In this document: one piece after another, positions 38,050-47,316 of the stretch | Layout: each line of letters starts with the position of its first letter | Numbering within the stretch: position 1 is the first letter of the stretch | Source: Phycisphaeraceae bacterium | GTDB lineage: Bacteria; Planctomycetota; Phycisphaerae; Phycisphaerales; UBA1924 | Assembly: GCA_019636515.1 (NCBI GenBank) | Contig: JAHBXI010000003.1 | Location: 372,001 to 436,000, forward strand | DNA: 64,000 nt | Direction: 5' to 3' | The notes under the pieces: model-generated | The model's input: only the letters and a program-made list of their open reading frames with translations | Told to the model about the DNA's origin: nothing | Database searches by the model: none | Translations under genes and position numbers: made by a program

Positions 38050-38796
38050 TCAGCGCTTGCGGCGGTACATCGCCAGGACGCCGATGCTCGCCAGGGCCAT
38101 CGAGGCGGGCGAGGGCACCACGACGAAGGTGCTGGTCGCGCCGACCTGGTCGCGGGCCGAGAGCGTGAACTGGAACTCGGTGCTCATCGAGGTGACCGAA
38201 TCAAAGATCACGTCAAAGCCCGGGCCGCTGGCCTCGGTGCTGTCGTCCGAGCCGAAGCCGTCAAGGATGACGACGGGGCTGTCGACCAGCGTGGCGAAGA
38301 TCGAACCGGCCCCGGCGACCGCGCCGTTGTAGAACGAGCGGAACATCTTGCCGCCGCCGTAATCGCCGCTGGCCGTCGCGCCGTCGCCGTTGGAGTCGGT
38401 GACCGACACGCTGGCGCTGGAGCGGGCGATGGGGTTGGTCAGGGCGGGGAAGCCCAGGAGGGTCGAGGTGATGACAAAGGAGGTGTCGGCCGCCCCGGCA
38501 AAGACCGAGAAGTTCATGTTGACCACCGGGTCGGCGATCAGCAGAACGTTCAGGTTCGTCAGGATGGCGATGAGATCGCCGTTGTCATTGACCAACTCGA
38601 CCGAGTCGGTCAATCCATCGGTCAGGATGCCGTTCTCGAAGTCGCTGTTGGTGATGAACTCGAGTTCGGCGGTGCCGAGGCTGCTGGTGGCCTTGATGTG
38701 GACCAGTGCCCCGGTGATGCTGGCCGAAGCCATCCCGGCCGCGGCCGCAATGGCCAGGGCCGCCGTAACAAGCAAACGATTCGCGCGATGTGCCAT
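38050..38796 (-). CDS. secreted protein with PEP-CTERM-like sorting tail
   Basis: A 248-residue exported protein. The start at 38796 has AAGGAG 7 nt upstream and gives a signal peptide (LLVTAALAIAAAAGMASA). The body is low in charge and rich in Ser/Thr/Val/Asp, consistent with a beta-sandwich surface protein. The C-terminus is VVPSPASMALASIGVLAMYRRKR: a VPxP motif, a membrane stretch and a basic end, the pattern recognised by exosortase-type sorting in planctomycetes. No exosortase gene is in the window. Its own terminator follows. Confidence 0.85.
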   Translation of the reverse strand: MAHRANRLLVTAALAIAAAAGMASASITGALVHIKATSSLGTAELEFITNSDFENGILTDGLTDSVELVNDNGDLIAILTNLNVLLIADPVVNMNFSVFAGAADTSFVITSTLLGFPALTNPIARSSASVSVTDSNGDGATASGDYGGGKMFRSFYNGAVAGAGSIFATLVDSPVVILDGFGSDDSTEASGPGFDVIFDSVTSMSTEFQFTLSARDQVGATSTFVVVPSPASMALASIGVLAMYRRKR

Positions 38797-39264
38797 CTCT
38801 TCACTCCTTGGCCGGCGCACGGGACATCTCCGTATCCCGCGTGCTGGGACCATGCAATTCACAATCCGTTGAACGGACTGCAACACTCAATGAACCGCCG
38901 GGCGAACGCCCTCGGTACATGTCGATTAGGCGCCCGGCGGCGTGCGGTTCCAGAAGAAACAAAAAATGAGCGAAAGTCTGCAACAGGCGCGCCCGCACGG
39001 TCGGCATACCCCGCGCGGATGCGTCCCTGGCTTACCCATCCGCGTGATCGGGACAGAGGGCCTGACGCGGGCGACCGACGCCGGGCGGTGAGCGGTATGG
39101 TGTTTCTGGACCATGCAAACCCGACCGATACGCAGGCGCTGAGGCCCCCGCGGGCGCATTTGTGCGGTTTTTGTCCGGATTCCCGCGCCGCGGATCGTGA
39201 CCGCGGGCGCGGGCCTGGGCTCCACAAAGCGGCACGCACCGCGTTCTGCTAGTTTCGGGATCGC
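38797..39264. other. 468-nt intergenic region with a long inverted repeat
   Basis: Between the divergent PEP-CTERM and symporter genes. A strong inverted repeat at 39182-39213 has arms CCCGCGCCGCGG and CCGCGGGCGCGGG around a 7-nt loop (one bulge), about 50 nt before the symporter start, without a T-run. An A-rich patch lies near 38955-38970. No gene or RNA was recognised. Confidence 0.5.
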
Positions 39265-40671
39265 ATGCGTCCAGGTCGTCTTGCATTGCACTGGAAGATC
39301 GTGATCGGGCTGACGCTCGGGGTGGTGGCCGGGGTCGTCTTGAATCAATGGTGGACCGCCGACACGTGGTCGAGCCTGGGAGTCTCCGACCCGGCTTCCT
39401 ATCTTGCCGGCAAGCAATCCGAGGCCAACGCCCAGGCCGGGGTCTCCGCGGCCGCCTGCCGGATGGCGATCAACCTGACGAGGCTTACGGGCGATGTGTT
39501 CCTGCGGGCCTTGCGTTTCATCGCCGTGCCGATCACGTTGTTTGCGCTGATCGTGGGGGTGGCGAGCCTGGGTGATGTGAGGAAACTCGGCCGCCTGGGT
39601 GGGCGAACCCTCGCGCTGTTCCTGATCACGACGGTGATCTCGATCGGCATCGGGCTCTCGCTCTCGCGGTCGATCGAGCCGGGGTTGTTTGTTTCGGAGC
39701 AGAAGCGGGCGCAGTTGACCGAGCAGCGAGCGGCGGATGCGTCGGCGCGGATCGCCACGGCGCGTCAGGAGGCTCCGCGGCTGTCCATGTGGGAGCGTCT
39801 GATCGCGATCGTCCCGACGAACCCCTTTGATGCCCTGGCCCGCGCGGACATGCTCCAGATCGTGTTCATGTCCGTGGCGATCGGGATCGGGCTGACGCTG
39901 ATCCCTCGGGAGGCGTCGGGTCCGGTGATCCGTGTCTTCGAGGGTCTTTCCGGGGCGATCATCGAGTTGGTACGGATCCTGATGTCGCTGGCCCCGTACG
40001 CGGTCTTCGCGCTGATTGTGCCGATCGTCGCGGGGATCGGCTTTGACGTACTCGGGGCGCTTGGGGTGTACTGCCTGGTGGTGGTGGGAGGGCTGGCGCT
40101 GGTCGGAGTGCTCGTGTATCCCGGGATGCTGTGGATCCTGACCCCCCGTGGGAACCGGGTGGGGCCGGGGCGTTTCTACAAGGCGGTCTCACCCGCGATG
40201 CTGGTGGCGTTTACGAGCAGCAGTTCCAACGCGACGCTGCCGGTGACCATCGGCTGCGTCCGCGACCGGCTCGGTGTCTCTCCGGAGGTCGCGAACTTCG
40301 TGTGCCCGCTGGGCGCCACGGTGAACATGAACGGCACCGCGCTGTACCAGGCGGTGGCGACCACATTTCTGGCGCAGTTGTACGGGATCGACCTCTCGGT
40401 GGGCGACCTCCTGGCGATTGTCGCGATGGCGACGATGTCGGCGATCGGGGCGGCGGGGGTGCCCGGGGCGAGCGTCGTGCTGCTGGTCATGGTCCTGCAG
40501 GCCGTGCATATCCCCCCCGACGGGATCGCGATCATCCTCGCGGTCGACCGCGTGCTTGACATGTGCCGTACCGTGACGAACATCACGGGCGATGCCGCGG
40601 TGGCCGCCGTGATTGCCTCGGCGGAAGGCGAACTGGCCCTGGAATCAAGGGTCGGCGCGAAGGACGGTTGA
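39265..40671 (+). CDS. dicarboxylate/amino-acid:cation symporter (DAACS)
   Basis: A 468-residue multi-pass carrier of the GltP/DctA family, importing glutamate, aspartate or C4-dicarboxylates with Na+ or H+. It opens with LHWKIVIGLTLGVVAGVVLN. The first re-entrant loop serines are AFTSSSSNATLPVTI. The NMNGTALYQ cation/substrate motif and the second hairpin GAAGVPGASVVLLVMVL are present, and DRVLDMCRTVTNITGDA ends the core. All family elements are intact. A periplasmic insertion of about 60 residues follows helix 3. Confidence 0.95.
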   Translation: MRPGRLALHWKIVIGLTLGVVAGVVLNQWWTADTWSSLGVSDPASYLAGKQSEANAQAGVSAAACRMAINLTRLTGDVFLRALRFIAVPITLFALIVGVASLGDVRKLGRLGGRTLALFLITTVISIGIGLSLSRSIEPGLFVSEQKRAQLTEQRAADASARIATARQEAPRLSMWERLIAIVPTNPFDALARADMLQIVFMSVAIGIGLTLIPREASGPVIRVFEGLSGAIIELVRILMSLAPYAVFALIVPIVAGIGFDVLGALGVYCLVVVGGLALVGVLVYPGMLWILTPRGNRVGPGRFYKAVSPAMLVAFTSSSSNATLPVTIGCVRDRLGVSPEVANFVCPLGATVNMNGTALYQAVATTFLAQLYGIDLSVGDLLAIVAMATMSAIGAAGVPGASVVLLVMVLQAVHIPPDGIAIILAVDRVLDMCRTVTNITGDAAVAAVIASAEGELALESRVGAKDG

Positions 40672-40692
40672 CGGTTCGAGGGAAACGGGCTC

Positions 40693-41301
40693 ATGGAGCG
40701 TCGCTACATCATCCACGGGAAGGACGCCGCGACCGGACAGGCCGTCCGGAAGGTCATCGAGGCGAGTTCGGCCGCCCAGGCCGAGAGCATCGCCGCGAGG
40801 ATCGGCGTCCAGGTCGTGGGATCCGAGTTGGAGCGTGATCCGGCCGTCCGCGTGGAAGAGATTTCACGTGGGCGTCAGGGTCAGGTCCCGGATGTTGCGG
40901 AGGAGATGGTCTGGTCGGGAACGCCCAGCCAATGGACGAACTTCTGGTGGTTCGTGTCCTGCGTCCTGTTGCTTCCCATCCCGGTGGCGATCCACCGGTA
41001 CCTTCGCGTGCGCACGACGCGGTACATCCTGACGAACCAGCGTCTTCGGCTGGAAACCGGGATCATCTCCCGTCGGATCGAGGAGGTTGAGTTGTACAGG
41101 GTGAACGACTCGGCGGCGCACCAGGGGGTTTTCGAGCGTCTGCTGGGGATCGGTACGGTCTGGCTCCAGACCACCGACGCCCGCAACCCGGAGGTGGTGC
41201 TCGAGGCGGTCCCGCGTCCGGCGGACCTCAGGGAGCGGATCCGTTCGCACGGGGAGGCCAGGCGGCGGTGGAGGCGGGTGGCCGAGATCGAGATCCAGTA
41301 G
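40693..41301 (+). CDS. bacterial PH-domain (YdbS/DUF304-type) membrane protein
   Basis: A 202-residue protein. A membrane hairpin segment (FWWFVSCVLLLPIPVAIHRYL, about residues 76-96) is followed by a bacterial PH-like domain with the usual signature TRYILTNQRLRLETGIISRRIEEVELYRVND, then GTVWLQTTDARNP. The N-terminal 70 residues are a small soluble domain with an Ala-rich helix. It lies 21 nt after the symporter gene and may be cotranscribed. Function of the family is unknown. Confidence 0.85.
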   Translation: MERRYIIHGKDAATGQAVRKVIEASSAAQAESIAARIGVQVVGSELERDPAVRVEEISRGRQGQVPDVAEEMVWSGTPSQWTNFWWFVSCVLLLPIPVAIHRYLRVRTTRYILTNQRLRLETGIISRRIEEVELYRVNDSAAHQGVFERLLGIGTVWLQTTDARNPEVVLEAVPRPADLRERIRSHGEARRRWRRVAEIEIQ

Positions 41302-41375
41302 TCATCAACAGGCGGGGTTCCAACGCGCGGCTCTGGGGGGGTTCCCCGGCGAGGGGCTTCCTATCCTCAGTCCCT

Positions 41376-43259
41376 ATGACCACCCCCCCCCCGACGGCTC
41401 GCCCGGTGATCTCGGCCACGCGCCACGGCGAATCCCACGCCTGGTCCCGGTCCCTGATCCCGACGACTCGGGAGGCGCCAAACGACGCGGAGACGCCAAG
41501 CCATGTGCTGCTGCATCGGGCGGGGTACATCCGTCAGGTGGGAGCGGGGATCTACGACTACCTGCCCCTGGCGACGCGCGTGCTGCGGAAGATTTCCGGG
41601 ATCGTGCGGGAGGAAATGGACGCGGCCGGGGCGAGCGAGATGCTGATGCCCGCCCTCGAGCCGTTCGAGTTGTTCGAAGGGACGCGTCGCCACGAGGACT
41701 ACGGCGACAACCTCTTCCGGGTGAAGGACCGCAAGGGGCGCCTGAACGCGCTGGCGCCGACCCACGAGGAGGTCATCACGCACCTGCTGATCGGGTGCCT
41801 GAGCAGTTACAAGGCCCTGCCGCTGGCGCTGTACCAGGTCCAGACCAAGTTCCGCGACGAGGCCCGTCCCCGGGCGGGGCTGCTGCGCTGCCGGGAGTTC
41901 CTGATGAAGGATGCGTATTCCTTCCACACGCACGTGGAGGGTCCTGGCGGGCTGAACGAAACCTACGACGCCATGCACCGGGCGTATACCAACATATTCC
42001 GTCGATGCGGGCTGGACTTCAGCGCGGTCGAGGCCGAGAGCGGGCCGATCGGAGGCAGCGCGAGCCACGAGTTCATGGTCAACTGCCCGAGCGGGGAGGA
42101 CACCATTCTCCGTTGCCCGGTCTCGGGGTACGCCGCCAACGTCGAAAAATGCGAGATCGGGGCGAGGGAATCGTCGTTCGAAGGAGGTCCGCCCGCCGGC
42201 GAACTGACCGTCGTGCCGACGCCGGGCCTGCCCGCCATCGACGACGTCGCCCGGTTCATGGGCGTCAAGCCATCCGAGATGCTCAAGGTGGTGGTCTTTC
42301 AGAACAAGTCCTTCGCCGCCCGGATCCGCCAGGAAAAACTCGATCCGCGCCGTCCCGAGTCGCTCCCCCCGGGGGTGATGTTCGTGCTGGCGGTGGTGCG
42401 CGGGGATCACGACGCCAACGAGGGGAAGATCAAGTCCGCCGCCGGGTTTGCCGTCGAGATGGCCGACGCCGCGTTGATGGAGGCCCTGGGCTTTGCCACC
42501 GGGTTCATCAGCCCCGCGTCGGTCCGCAACGATCCCGGGGGGCGGTTCCTCATGCTCGTCGATCACGACGCCGCGCGGCCGGGGGCATGGGTGACGGGGG
42601 CGGATTCGCGTGACCACCACGTCAAGGGTTTTTCGTGGAAGACGCACGTGGGCGAGGCGCTGGCCGACGCGTCGCGCGTGCGAGTCGCGGAGATCCGCAA
42701 CGCCGCCGAGGGGGACCCTTCGCCGCGCTCCCCCGGGGCGAGGTTGGTCGCCGGGCGAGGGATCGAGGTCGGGCACATCTTCAAACTCGGGACCAAGTAC
42801 TCCGACGCGATGGGGCTGACGGTCCTGGACCCCGGGCAGAAGCGCGTCCCGGTCATCATGGGCTGCTACGGCATCGGCATTTCCCGCACCATGGCGGCGT
42901 GCGTCGAGATGAGCCACGACGCCGACGGGATCATCTGGCCCGCCGCCGTCGCGCCGTACCACGTCCTGATCGTCGTCATGAAGCCCGACGACCCACGGCA
43001 GAAGGAGGCGGCGGGAACGATCGCCTGCTCGCTGGTCGGCCGTGGCGTCGATGTTCTCATCGACGATCGGGACGAACGCCCCGGCGTGAAGTTCAAGGAT
43101 GCCGACCTGGTCGGGATTCCCGTGAGGGTCACCATCGGCGACAAGGCGCTCGACGCGGGAGGGGTGGAATTCAAGCGTCGGAAGGACACGCAGACCAAGG
43201 GAGAGGTGGTCCCCCTCGCGGAGGCCGTTGATCGCTGCCTCGCGGCGATCGGCGAATGA
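41376..43259 (+). CDS. proS: prolyl-tRNA synthetase
   Basis: Class II synthetase charging tRNA-Pro. 627 residues, in the size range of the bacterial type with an editing (INS) domain. Motif 1 region GYIRQVGAGIYDYLPLATRVL, motif 2 FRDEARPRAGLLRCREFLMKDAYSFH, the editing insert around residues 230-410, motif 3 GCYGIGISRTMAACVE, and a C-terminal anticodon-binding domain with DDRDERPGVKFKDADLVGIP. The chosen ATG is followed within two codons by a run of ten C (41383-41392); GTG at 41407 is an alternative start. Confidence 0.95.
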   Translation: MTTPPPTARPVISATRHGESHAWSRSLIPTTREAPNDAETPSHVLLHRAGYIRQVGAGIYDYLPLATRVLRKISGIVREEMDAAGASEMLMPALEPFELFEGTRRHEDYGDNLFRVKDRKGRLNALAPTHEEVITHLLIGCLSSYKALPLALYQVQTKFRDEARPRAGLLRCREFLMKDAYSFHTHVEGPGGLNETYDAMHRAYTNIFRRCGLDFSAVEAESGPIGGSASHEFMVNCPSGEDTILRCPVSGYAANVEKCEIGARESSFEGGPPAGELTVVPTPGLPAIDDVARFMGVKPSEMLKVVVFQNKSFAARIRQEKLDPRRPESLPPGVMFVLAVVRGDHDANEGKIKSAAGFAVEMADAALMEALGFATGFISPASVRNDPGGRFLMLVDHDAARPGAWVTGADSRDHHVKGFSWKTHVGEALADASRVRVAEIRNAAEGDPSPRSPGARLVAGRGIEVGHIFKLGTKYSDAMGLTVLDPGQKRVPVIMGCYGIGISRTMAACVEMSHDADGIIWPAAVAPYHVLIVVMKPDDPRQKEAAGTIACSLVGRGVDVLIDDRDERPGVKFKDADLVGIPVRVTIGDKALDAGGVEFKRRKDTQTKGEVVPLAEAVDRCLAAIGE

Positions 43260-43337
43260 GCAGGCCGGGGGCGCTGTCCGATTTGGCCGGCGGCGGCCCG
43301 GGCTTGGGTGTACGGGCTTTGGCGGACGTGTGACCGA

Positions 43338-43829
43338 TCAGGGTCCGCCGATGAGTGCCCGCAGGATTTTCACGAAGATCTCGGACTCGGTCGGCTGGCC
43401 GAAGCCCGTGAGCATCCGCAGCGGGCCAAGTTCGGCGAGGATGGCGTCCTTGAACCACGCCTCCATTCCGCGGGTCCCTTCAGGGCCGGACGCGGACGCG
43501 ACCATGGCGCTGACTTCATCGCCTTCGATCCACAGCAGGCCGCACGAGGGGCAGCGGTCGACGACGGCCCGGCCTCGCACGAGGAGCGATCTTCTCGGCG
43601 TGTCGCAGCGCGCGCACGAGACGCTCGGCTCTCGCGTCACGTCTTCGACCTCGTCATCATCGAATCCGCCGATCACCTGGTCGGCCAGATCCCGTCCCAG
43701 GGCCATCCCGCCGCAGGTCGGGCAGAACCATGCCGGCCAGCGGCCGTAGTCGATCCTGACCGGGACGTGCGTTGTGCCTGTCTGAAACGAACACGTCGGG
43801 CACTCGAGATCGGTCGGATCGGTTTTCAT
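43338..43829 (-). CDS. zinc-ribbon protein of unknown function
   Basis: A 163-residue cytoplasmic-looking protein with four CxxC pairs: CPTC near residue 10, CPTCGG near 36, CARC near 72 and CPSCGLLW near 92. The last two form a TFIIB-type zinc ribbon (CARCDTPRRSLLVRGRAVVD...CPSCG) also seen in small planctomycete proteins. The C-terminus is helical. It starts 21 nt after the TlpA-type gene on the same strand and is probably cotranscribed. Confidence 0.82.
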   Translation of the reverse strand: MKTDPTDLECPTCSFQTGTTHVPVRIDYGRWPAWFCPTCGGMALGRDLADQVIGGFDDDEVEDVTREPSVSCARCDTPRRSLLVRGRAVVDRCPSCGLLWIEGDEVSAMVASASGPEGTRGMEAWFKDAILAELGPLRMLTGFGQPTESEIFVKILRALIGGP

Positions 43830-43850
43830 GTCCGGACGTGGGAGCGGGCC

Positions 43851-44564
43851 TTATCGCCCGGGCTTTGGCTCGGTTTTGGGCTCGGTCTTGGGAAGTGGCT
43901 TGGAGGTCTGCTTACGAACCGGCTTGGCGGGTTGCCTGGCGGCTTCGACGGCCTGGGCGAGCGGCTCATCGAGTTTCCCAGGGTGTCCGATCCACGTGAT
44001 CGTGGTGTCGGCGCCGACGATGAAGGCCACGGGGATTCCGTTGCGGCCGGCCGCCTCCATCCAGTCCTTCACCATTTCGCGGTCGGAGTCGTACGCGACC
44101 CGGTAATTCATCGAATCACCCTGGTCCTTGACAAACTTCTTCAGATTGTCGAGGCGCTTGTCAGGTCCGGACTCGGGCCTGCGTTCGCTCCCCGTGACAC
44201 CGATGATCGTGACGTCCTTGTACTCGCGCTGGAGCGTGGTGAGGTGCGGGATCGCGGCCCGGCACGGGGGACACCACGTGGCCCAGAACTCGACGACGTA
44301 CACCTTGCCCTTGTCGAACGATCCGACGGCTTCTCCCTTGACCCATTCATCAACCTTGATGGGGGGGGCGGCGTCTCCCACCTTCAGCGACGCCGCCGGG
44401 CGGTCCTTCTCCATCGAGGGGGAGATCGGCTGGACCGATCCGGGCTTTGGATTGCCCGCATCCTTCGGCTGGCCGGGGGACTCGGAGAGCCCCGCGGCGA
44501 TGCACGCCGACGCAAGGGTCGCGGCGATACCGATCGTGAGGGTCTTCCGAGCGTGCTGTTTCAT
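43851..44564 (-). CDS. TlpA-type thiol:disulfide interchange protein
   Basis: A 237-residue exported thioredoxin-fold protein. Two ATGs lie close together; the second (44564) has AAGGA 8 nt upstream and is preferred over 44570. The signal peptide is LTIGIAATLASACIAAG. The thioredoxin domain contains YVVEFWATWCPPCRAAIPHL with the redox-active CPPC, and the cis-Pro region NGIPVAFIV. A Pro/Gly-rich linker precedes it and a Lys/Pro-rich tail follows. Probably a periplasmic reductase in cytochrome maturation or envelope thiol repair, with the substrate unknown. Confidence 0.92.
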   Translation of the reverse strand: MKQHARKTLTIGIAATLASACIAAGLSESPGQPKDAGNPKPGSVQPISPSMEKDRPAASLKVGDAAPPIKVDEWVKGEAVGSFDKGKVYVVEFWATWCPPCRAAIPHLTTLQREYKDVTIIGVTGSERRPESGPDKRLDNLKKFVKDQGDSMNYRVAYDSDREMVKDWMEAAGRNGIPVAFIVGADTTITWIGHPGKLDEPLAQAVEAARQPAKPVRKQTSKPLPKTEPKTEPKPGR

Positions 44565-44691
44565 GTTCATGGTCCTTGTTGGATGTCGGAGCGAGGCTTT
44601 GGATTCACCGACCGGAGATATCGAGCCGCGGTAGTATAGATCAACTTTGATCCGCCGGGAGCGGCCGGTCGAGCATGCCAACGATGCGGGC

Positions 44692-45198
44692 ATGGCTCCC
44701 GGCTTTGAGGTTGTTCCGGCCGATACCCCGGCCCGCCTTGGCGAGTTCCGGCGTCTGTGCCGTGAGTACGCGGGAAGTCTGCCGTTTTCCCTGTGTTTTC
44801 AGGGCTTTGACGAGGAAATGGACTCGCTCCCGGGAAAGTACGCCCCTCCGATGGGCCGCCTGTATCTCGCGGTCGGGCCGGCCGATTCCCAGCGGGGGGT
44901 CGGTTGCGGGGCGATCCGCCCGATCGCTCCCGGGGAGTGTGAACTCAAACGCATGTACGTCTCGGCCGACCATCGGGGACTGGGGATCGGGCGAGCCATC
45001 GCGCTGCGGTTGATCGAAGATGCCCGTCGCCTTGGGTACGACCGGGTGAAACTCGACACGTCGGCGGACATGGCGGCCGCGCAGGGGCTGTACCGGTCTC
45101 TTGGGTTTCTCCCCACCGACCGCTACAACGACGATCCGCTCGACGACACGCTGTACTTCGCGCTTGACCTGCGCGCCGCGCCAGGCAACCGGGCATGA
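44692..45198 (+). CDS. GNAT-family N-acetyltransferase
   Basis: A 168-residue acetyltransferase. The acetyl-CoA loop is RGLGIGRAIALRLIEDARRLG, preceded by the beta-strand ELKRMYVSADH and followed by KLDTSADMAAAQGLYRSLGF, a classic GNAT core. A TTG-start version 45 nt longer is possible but has no ribosome site. The acceptor substrate is not evident. Divergent from the TlpA-type gene. Confidence 0.9.
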   Translation: MAPGFEVVPADTPARLGEFRRLCREYAGSLPFSLCFQGFDEEMDSLPGKYAPPMGRLYLAVGPADSQRGVGCGAIRPIAPGECELKRMYVSADHRGLGIGRAIALRLIEDARRLGYDRVKLDTSADMAAAQGLYRSLGFLPTDRYNDDPLDDTLYFALDLRAAPGNRA

Positions 45199-45352
45199 CG
45201 GCACGCGGGGAGGCCGCACCCGACCGAAAGCCGCATCGTCCGCGGTCCATCCGCCGCCGGGATCCGGTAGAATGCCCGTCGGCCACGGCCGAGCCGGACG
45301 TTCTTTCGGCGTGGTGAATGCCCATCATCCCGCGCCCAAGGAGGCCCGATCG

Positions 45353-47311
45353 TTGAACACGGACCGACCCTCGCCCGCGCGTTCTCCCCGTGAGACATCC
45401 TCCGGGGCGTACCGGGAAGTCACCGTCGCGAGCATTGTTTTCGGCGTCGTGGTGGGGGGGGTGATGAACGCGGCGATCACCTACGCGGGCCTGAAGATCG
45501 GGTTCACGATCGTGGGCAGCGCGATTGCCGCGGTGCTGGGGTTTGGCGTGCTTCGGGGGATCCTGCGGCGCGGGTCGATTCTAGAGACGAACATCGGCCA
45601 GACGATTGCCTCGGCGGTCAACACGACCAACGCGGGGGTCATCTTTACCGTCCCGGTTCTTCTGCTGCTGGGGTACAGCCTTGACTTCGGAGAGAAGGAC
45701 TTCTGGCTGATCACGCTGGCGTGCGTGGCGGGCGCTCTGCTCGGGTGCGTGTTCATCGTCCCGCTGCGCAAGCAGATGCTCGACATCGACCGCCTCCGGT
45801 TCCCGAGCGCGACGGCCGTGGGCGCCATCCTCAAAAGCCCCGGCGCGGGCGCGAGGAAATCCATTGTCCTGGCGGTCGGGATTCTCGTCGGCATGATCGT
45901 GTACTTCCCGACCGCCGCGCCGAGTTTGAATCTGCCCGGGTATGCCTCGCTCGGGCTGCGACTGAAGGCCGAGGTGGCCCCGGGGGCTGAACCGGTCGAG
46001 GTCAACGGGGAGAAGCGCCCCGCGCTGACGATCCGCGCCGACCGCGACCGGGACGGCGTCCCCGACCTGATCGTCTCCGACACGGAAGTGGACGTAGGGC
46101 GATGGCTGGGACTGCCCGACGAGATGACCCTGGCCTTTGCCATTGCCCCGTTCGCCATCGGTGCCGGGTATCTCACCGGGCGAGCGGGGCTGCTCGTGCT
46201 CGCCGGCGGCGTGCTCGCCTACATCGTCCTGAATCCTCTCGCGTTCAACATGGGATGGATGCCCGCCACCGTCCGGGCCGACCAGGCCTCGGGCTACGCA
46301 CTCAACTCCTACAACCGCCCGCTGGGGATCGGGCTCCTGCTGGGCGGGGCGATGATGGGGATCGTCGCCTCGTTCCCCGCGATCCGGGAGGCCTTCAAGG
46401 GCCTTGCCGCGGCGAGCCGAACCGGGTCCGCCTCGCCACGGTCACTGGGAGGGGCGGATGAACTGGGCTTCAAGCCCCTTGTGCTGATCGGCTCGCTCGC
46501 GATGGTGATGCTCATCGTGGCGTCGGAATTCAGCGGCTCGGGGGGGACCTCGCAGATGACGGGATGGTTGCAGGGGGTTCACCCGTGGCTGGCCCGGGGG
46601 ATCATCTGCCTGGTCGCCGCCGCGTGGATCTGGTTCGCGGGCATCATCATCGCCCAGTGCGCGGGCATGACCGACTGGTCACCGATCTCCGGCATGGCGC
46701 TTCTGACCGTGGTTCTGGTCATGCTCCTGGCGGGGCGAGAGGACGTGGTCTCGGCCGTGATGATCGGGGCCGCGCTGTGCGTCGCGATCTCCTGCGCGTC
46801 GGACATGATGGCGGACCTCAAGACCGGGTACATCGTCGGCAGCGTGCCCCGCCGCCAGCAGATCGTCGAGATCGCGACCGTCGCGATCGGTCCGGTCATC
46901 ACGATGTTCACGATCGTGCTGATCGCTTCGGTCAATCTCAGGCAGACCGGGATCCCGATCGGGCCGGGCACCGAGACGGTCGCCCCGCAGGCCCAGGCGC
47001 TCGAGGTCGTCATCAGGGGCGTCCAGGGGGGAGAGATGCCCTACACGCTGTACGGACTGGGCGGGGTGCTGGGGGTGCTGCTGGGGCTTGGGGCTTTCTC
47101 GGGGCTGGGCGTACTCGTCGGACTTTCGATGTACCTCCCCATCATCTACATCCTGACCTACGGCCTGGGGTGCGTTGCGAACATGGTCGTGGCACGGGTC
47201 AAGGGCCGCGCCTGGGCCGAGGAGTGGGGAGTCCCGTTCTGCGCGGGGCTGATTGTCGGGGAGGCCGTTCTCGCGCTGGTCATCAACTCCGTCGTGCTTC
47301 TCAGGGGGTAA
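45353..47311 (+). CDS. OPT-family oligopeptide transporter with DxDxDG insert
   Basis: A 652-residue transporter with about 14 membrane helices. It starts at TTG 45353, which has a perfect AAGGAGG 8 nt upstream. Family regions are clear: NAAITYAGLKIGFTIVGSAI, ETNIGQTIASAVNTTNAGVI, and DIDRLRFPSATAVGAILK. Between two helices (about residues 205-250) a polar insert contains RADRDRDGVPDLIVSD, a DxDxDGxxD loop like those that bind calcium in EF-hand and thrombospondin-type repeats. The likely substrate is peptides or metal chelates. Confidence 0.92.
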   Translation: MNTDRPSPARSPRETSSGAYREVTVASIVFGVVVGGVMNAAITYAGLKIGFTIVGSAIAAVLGFGVLRGILRRGSILETNIGQTIASAVNTTNAGVIFTVPVLLLLGYSLDFGEKDFWLITLACVAGALLGCVFIVPLRKQMLDIDRLRFPSATAVGAILKSPGAGARKSIVLAVGILVGMIVYFPTAAPSLNLPGYASLGLRLKAEVAPGAEPVEVNGEKRPALTIRADRDRDGVPDLIVSDTEVDVGRWLGLPDEMTLAFAIAPFAIGAGYLTGRAGLLVLAGGVLAYIVLNPLAFNMGWMPATVRADQASGYALNSYNRPLGIGLLLGGAMMGIVASFPAIREAFKGLAAASRTGSASPRSLGGADELGFKPLVLIGSLAMVMLIVASEFSGSGGTSQMTGWLQGVHPWLARGIICLVAAAWIWFAGIIIAQCAGMTDWSPISGMALLTVVLVMLLAGREDVVSAVMIGAALCVAISCASDMMADLKTGYIVGSVPRRQQIVEIATVAIGPVITMFTIVLIASVNLRQTGIPIGPGTETVAPQAQALEVVIRGVQGGEMPYTLYGLGGVLGVLLGLGAFSGLGVLVGLSMYLPIIYILTYGLGCVANMVVARVKGRAWAEEWGVPFCAGLIVGEAVLALVINSVVLLRG

Positions 47312-47316
47312 TCGTC

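Noticed and set aside
37759-39252. Long plus-strand open frame running from the SDR gene across the PEP-CTERM gene
   Set aside because: It starts inside the SDR gene in another frame and opposes a gene with signal peptide, ribosome site and terminator.
41367-42962. Long minus-strand open frame opposite proS
   Set aside because: proS motifs on the plus strand are unambiguous.
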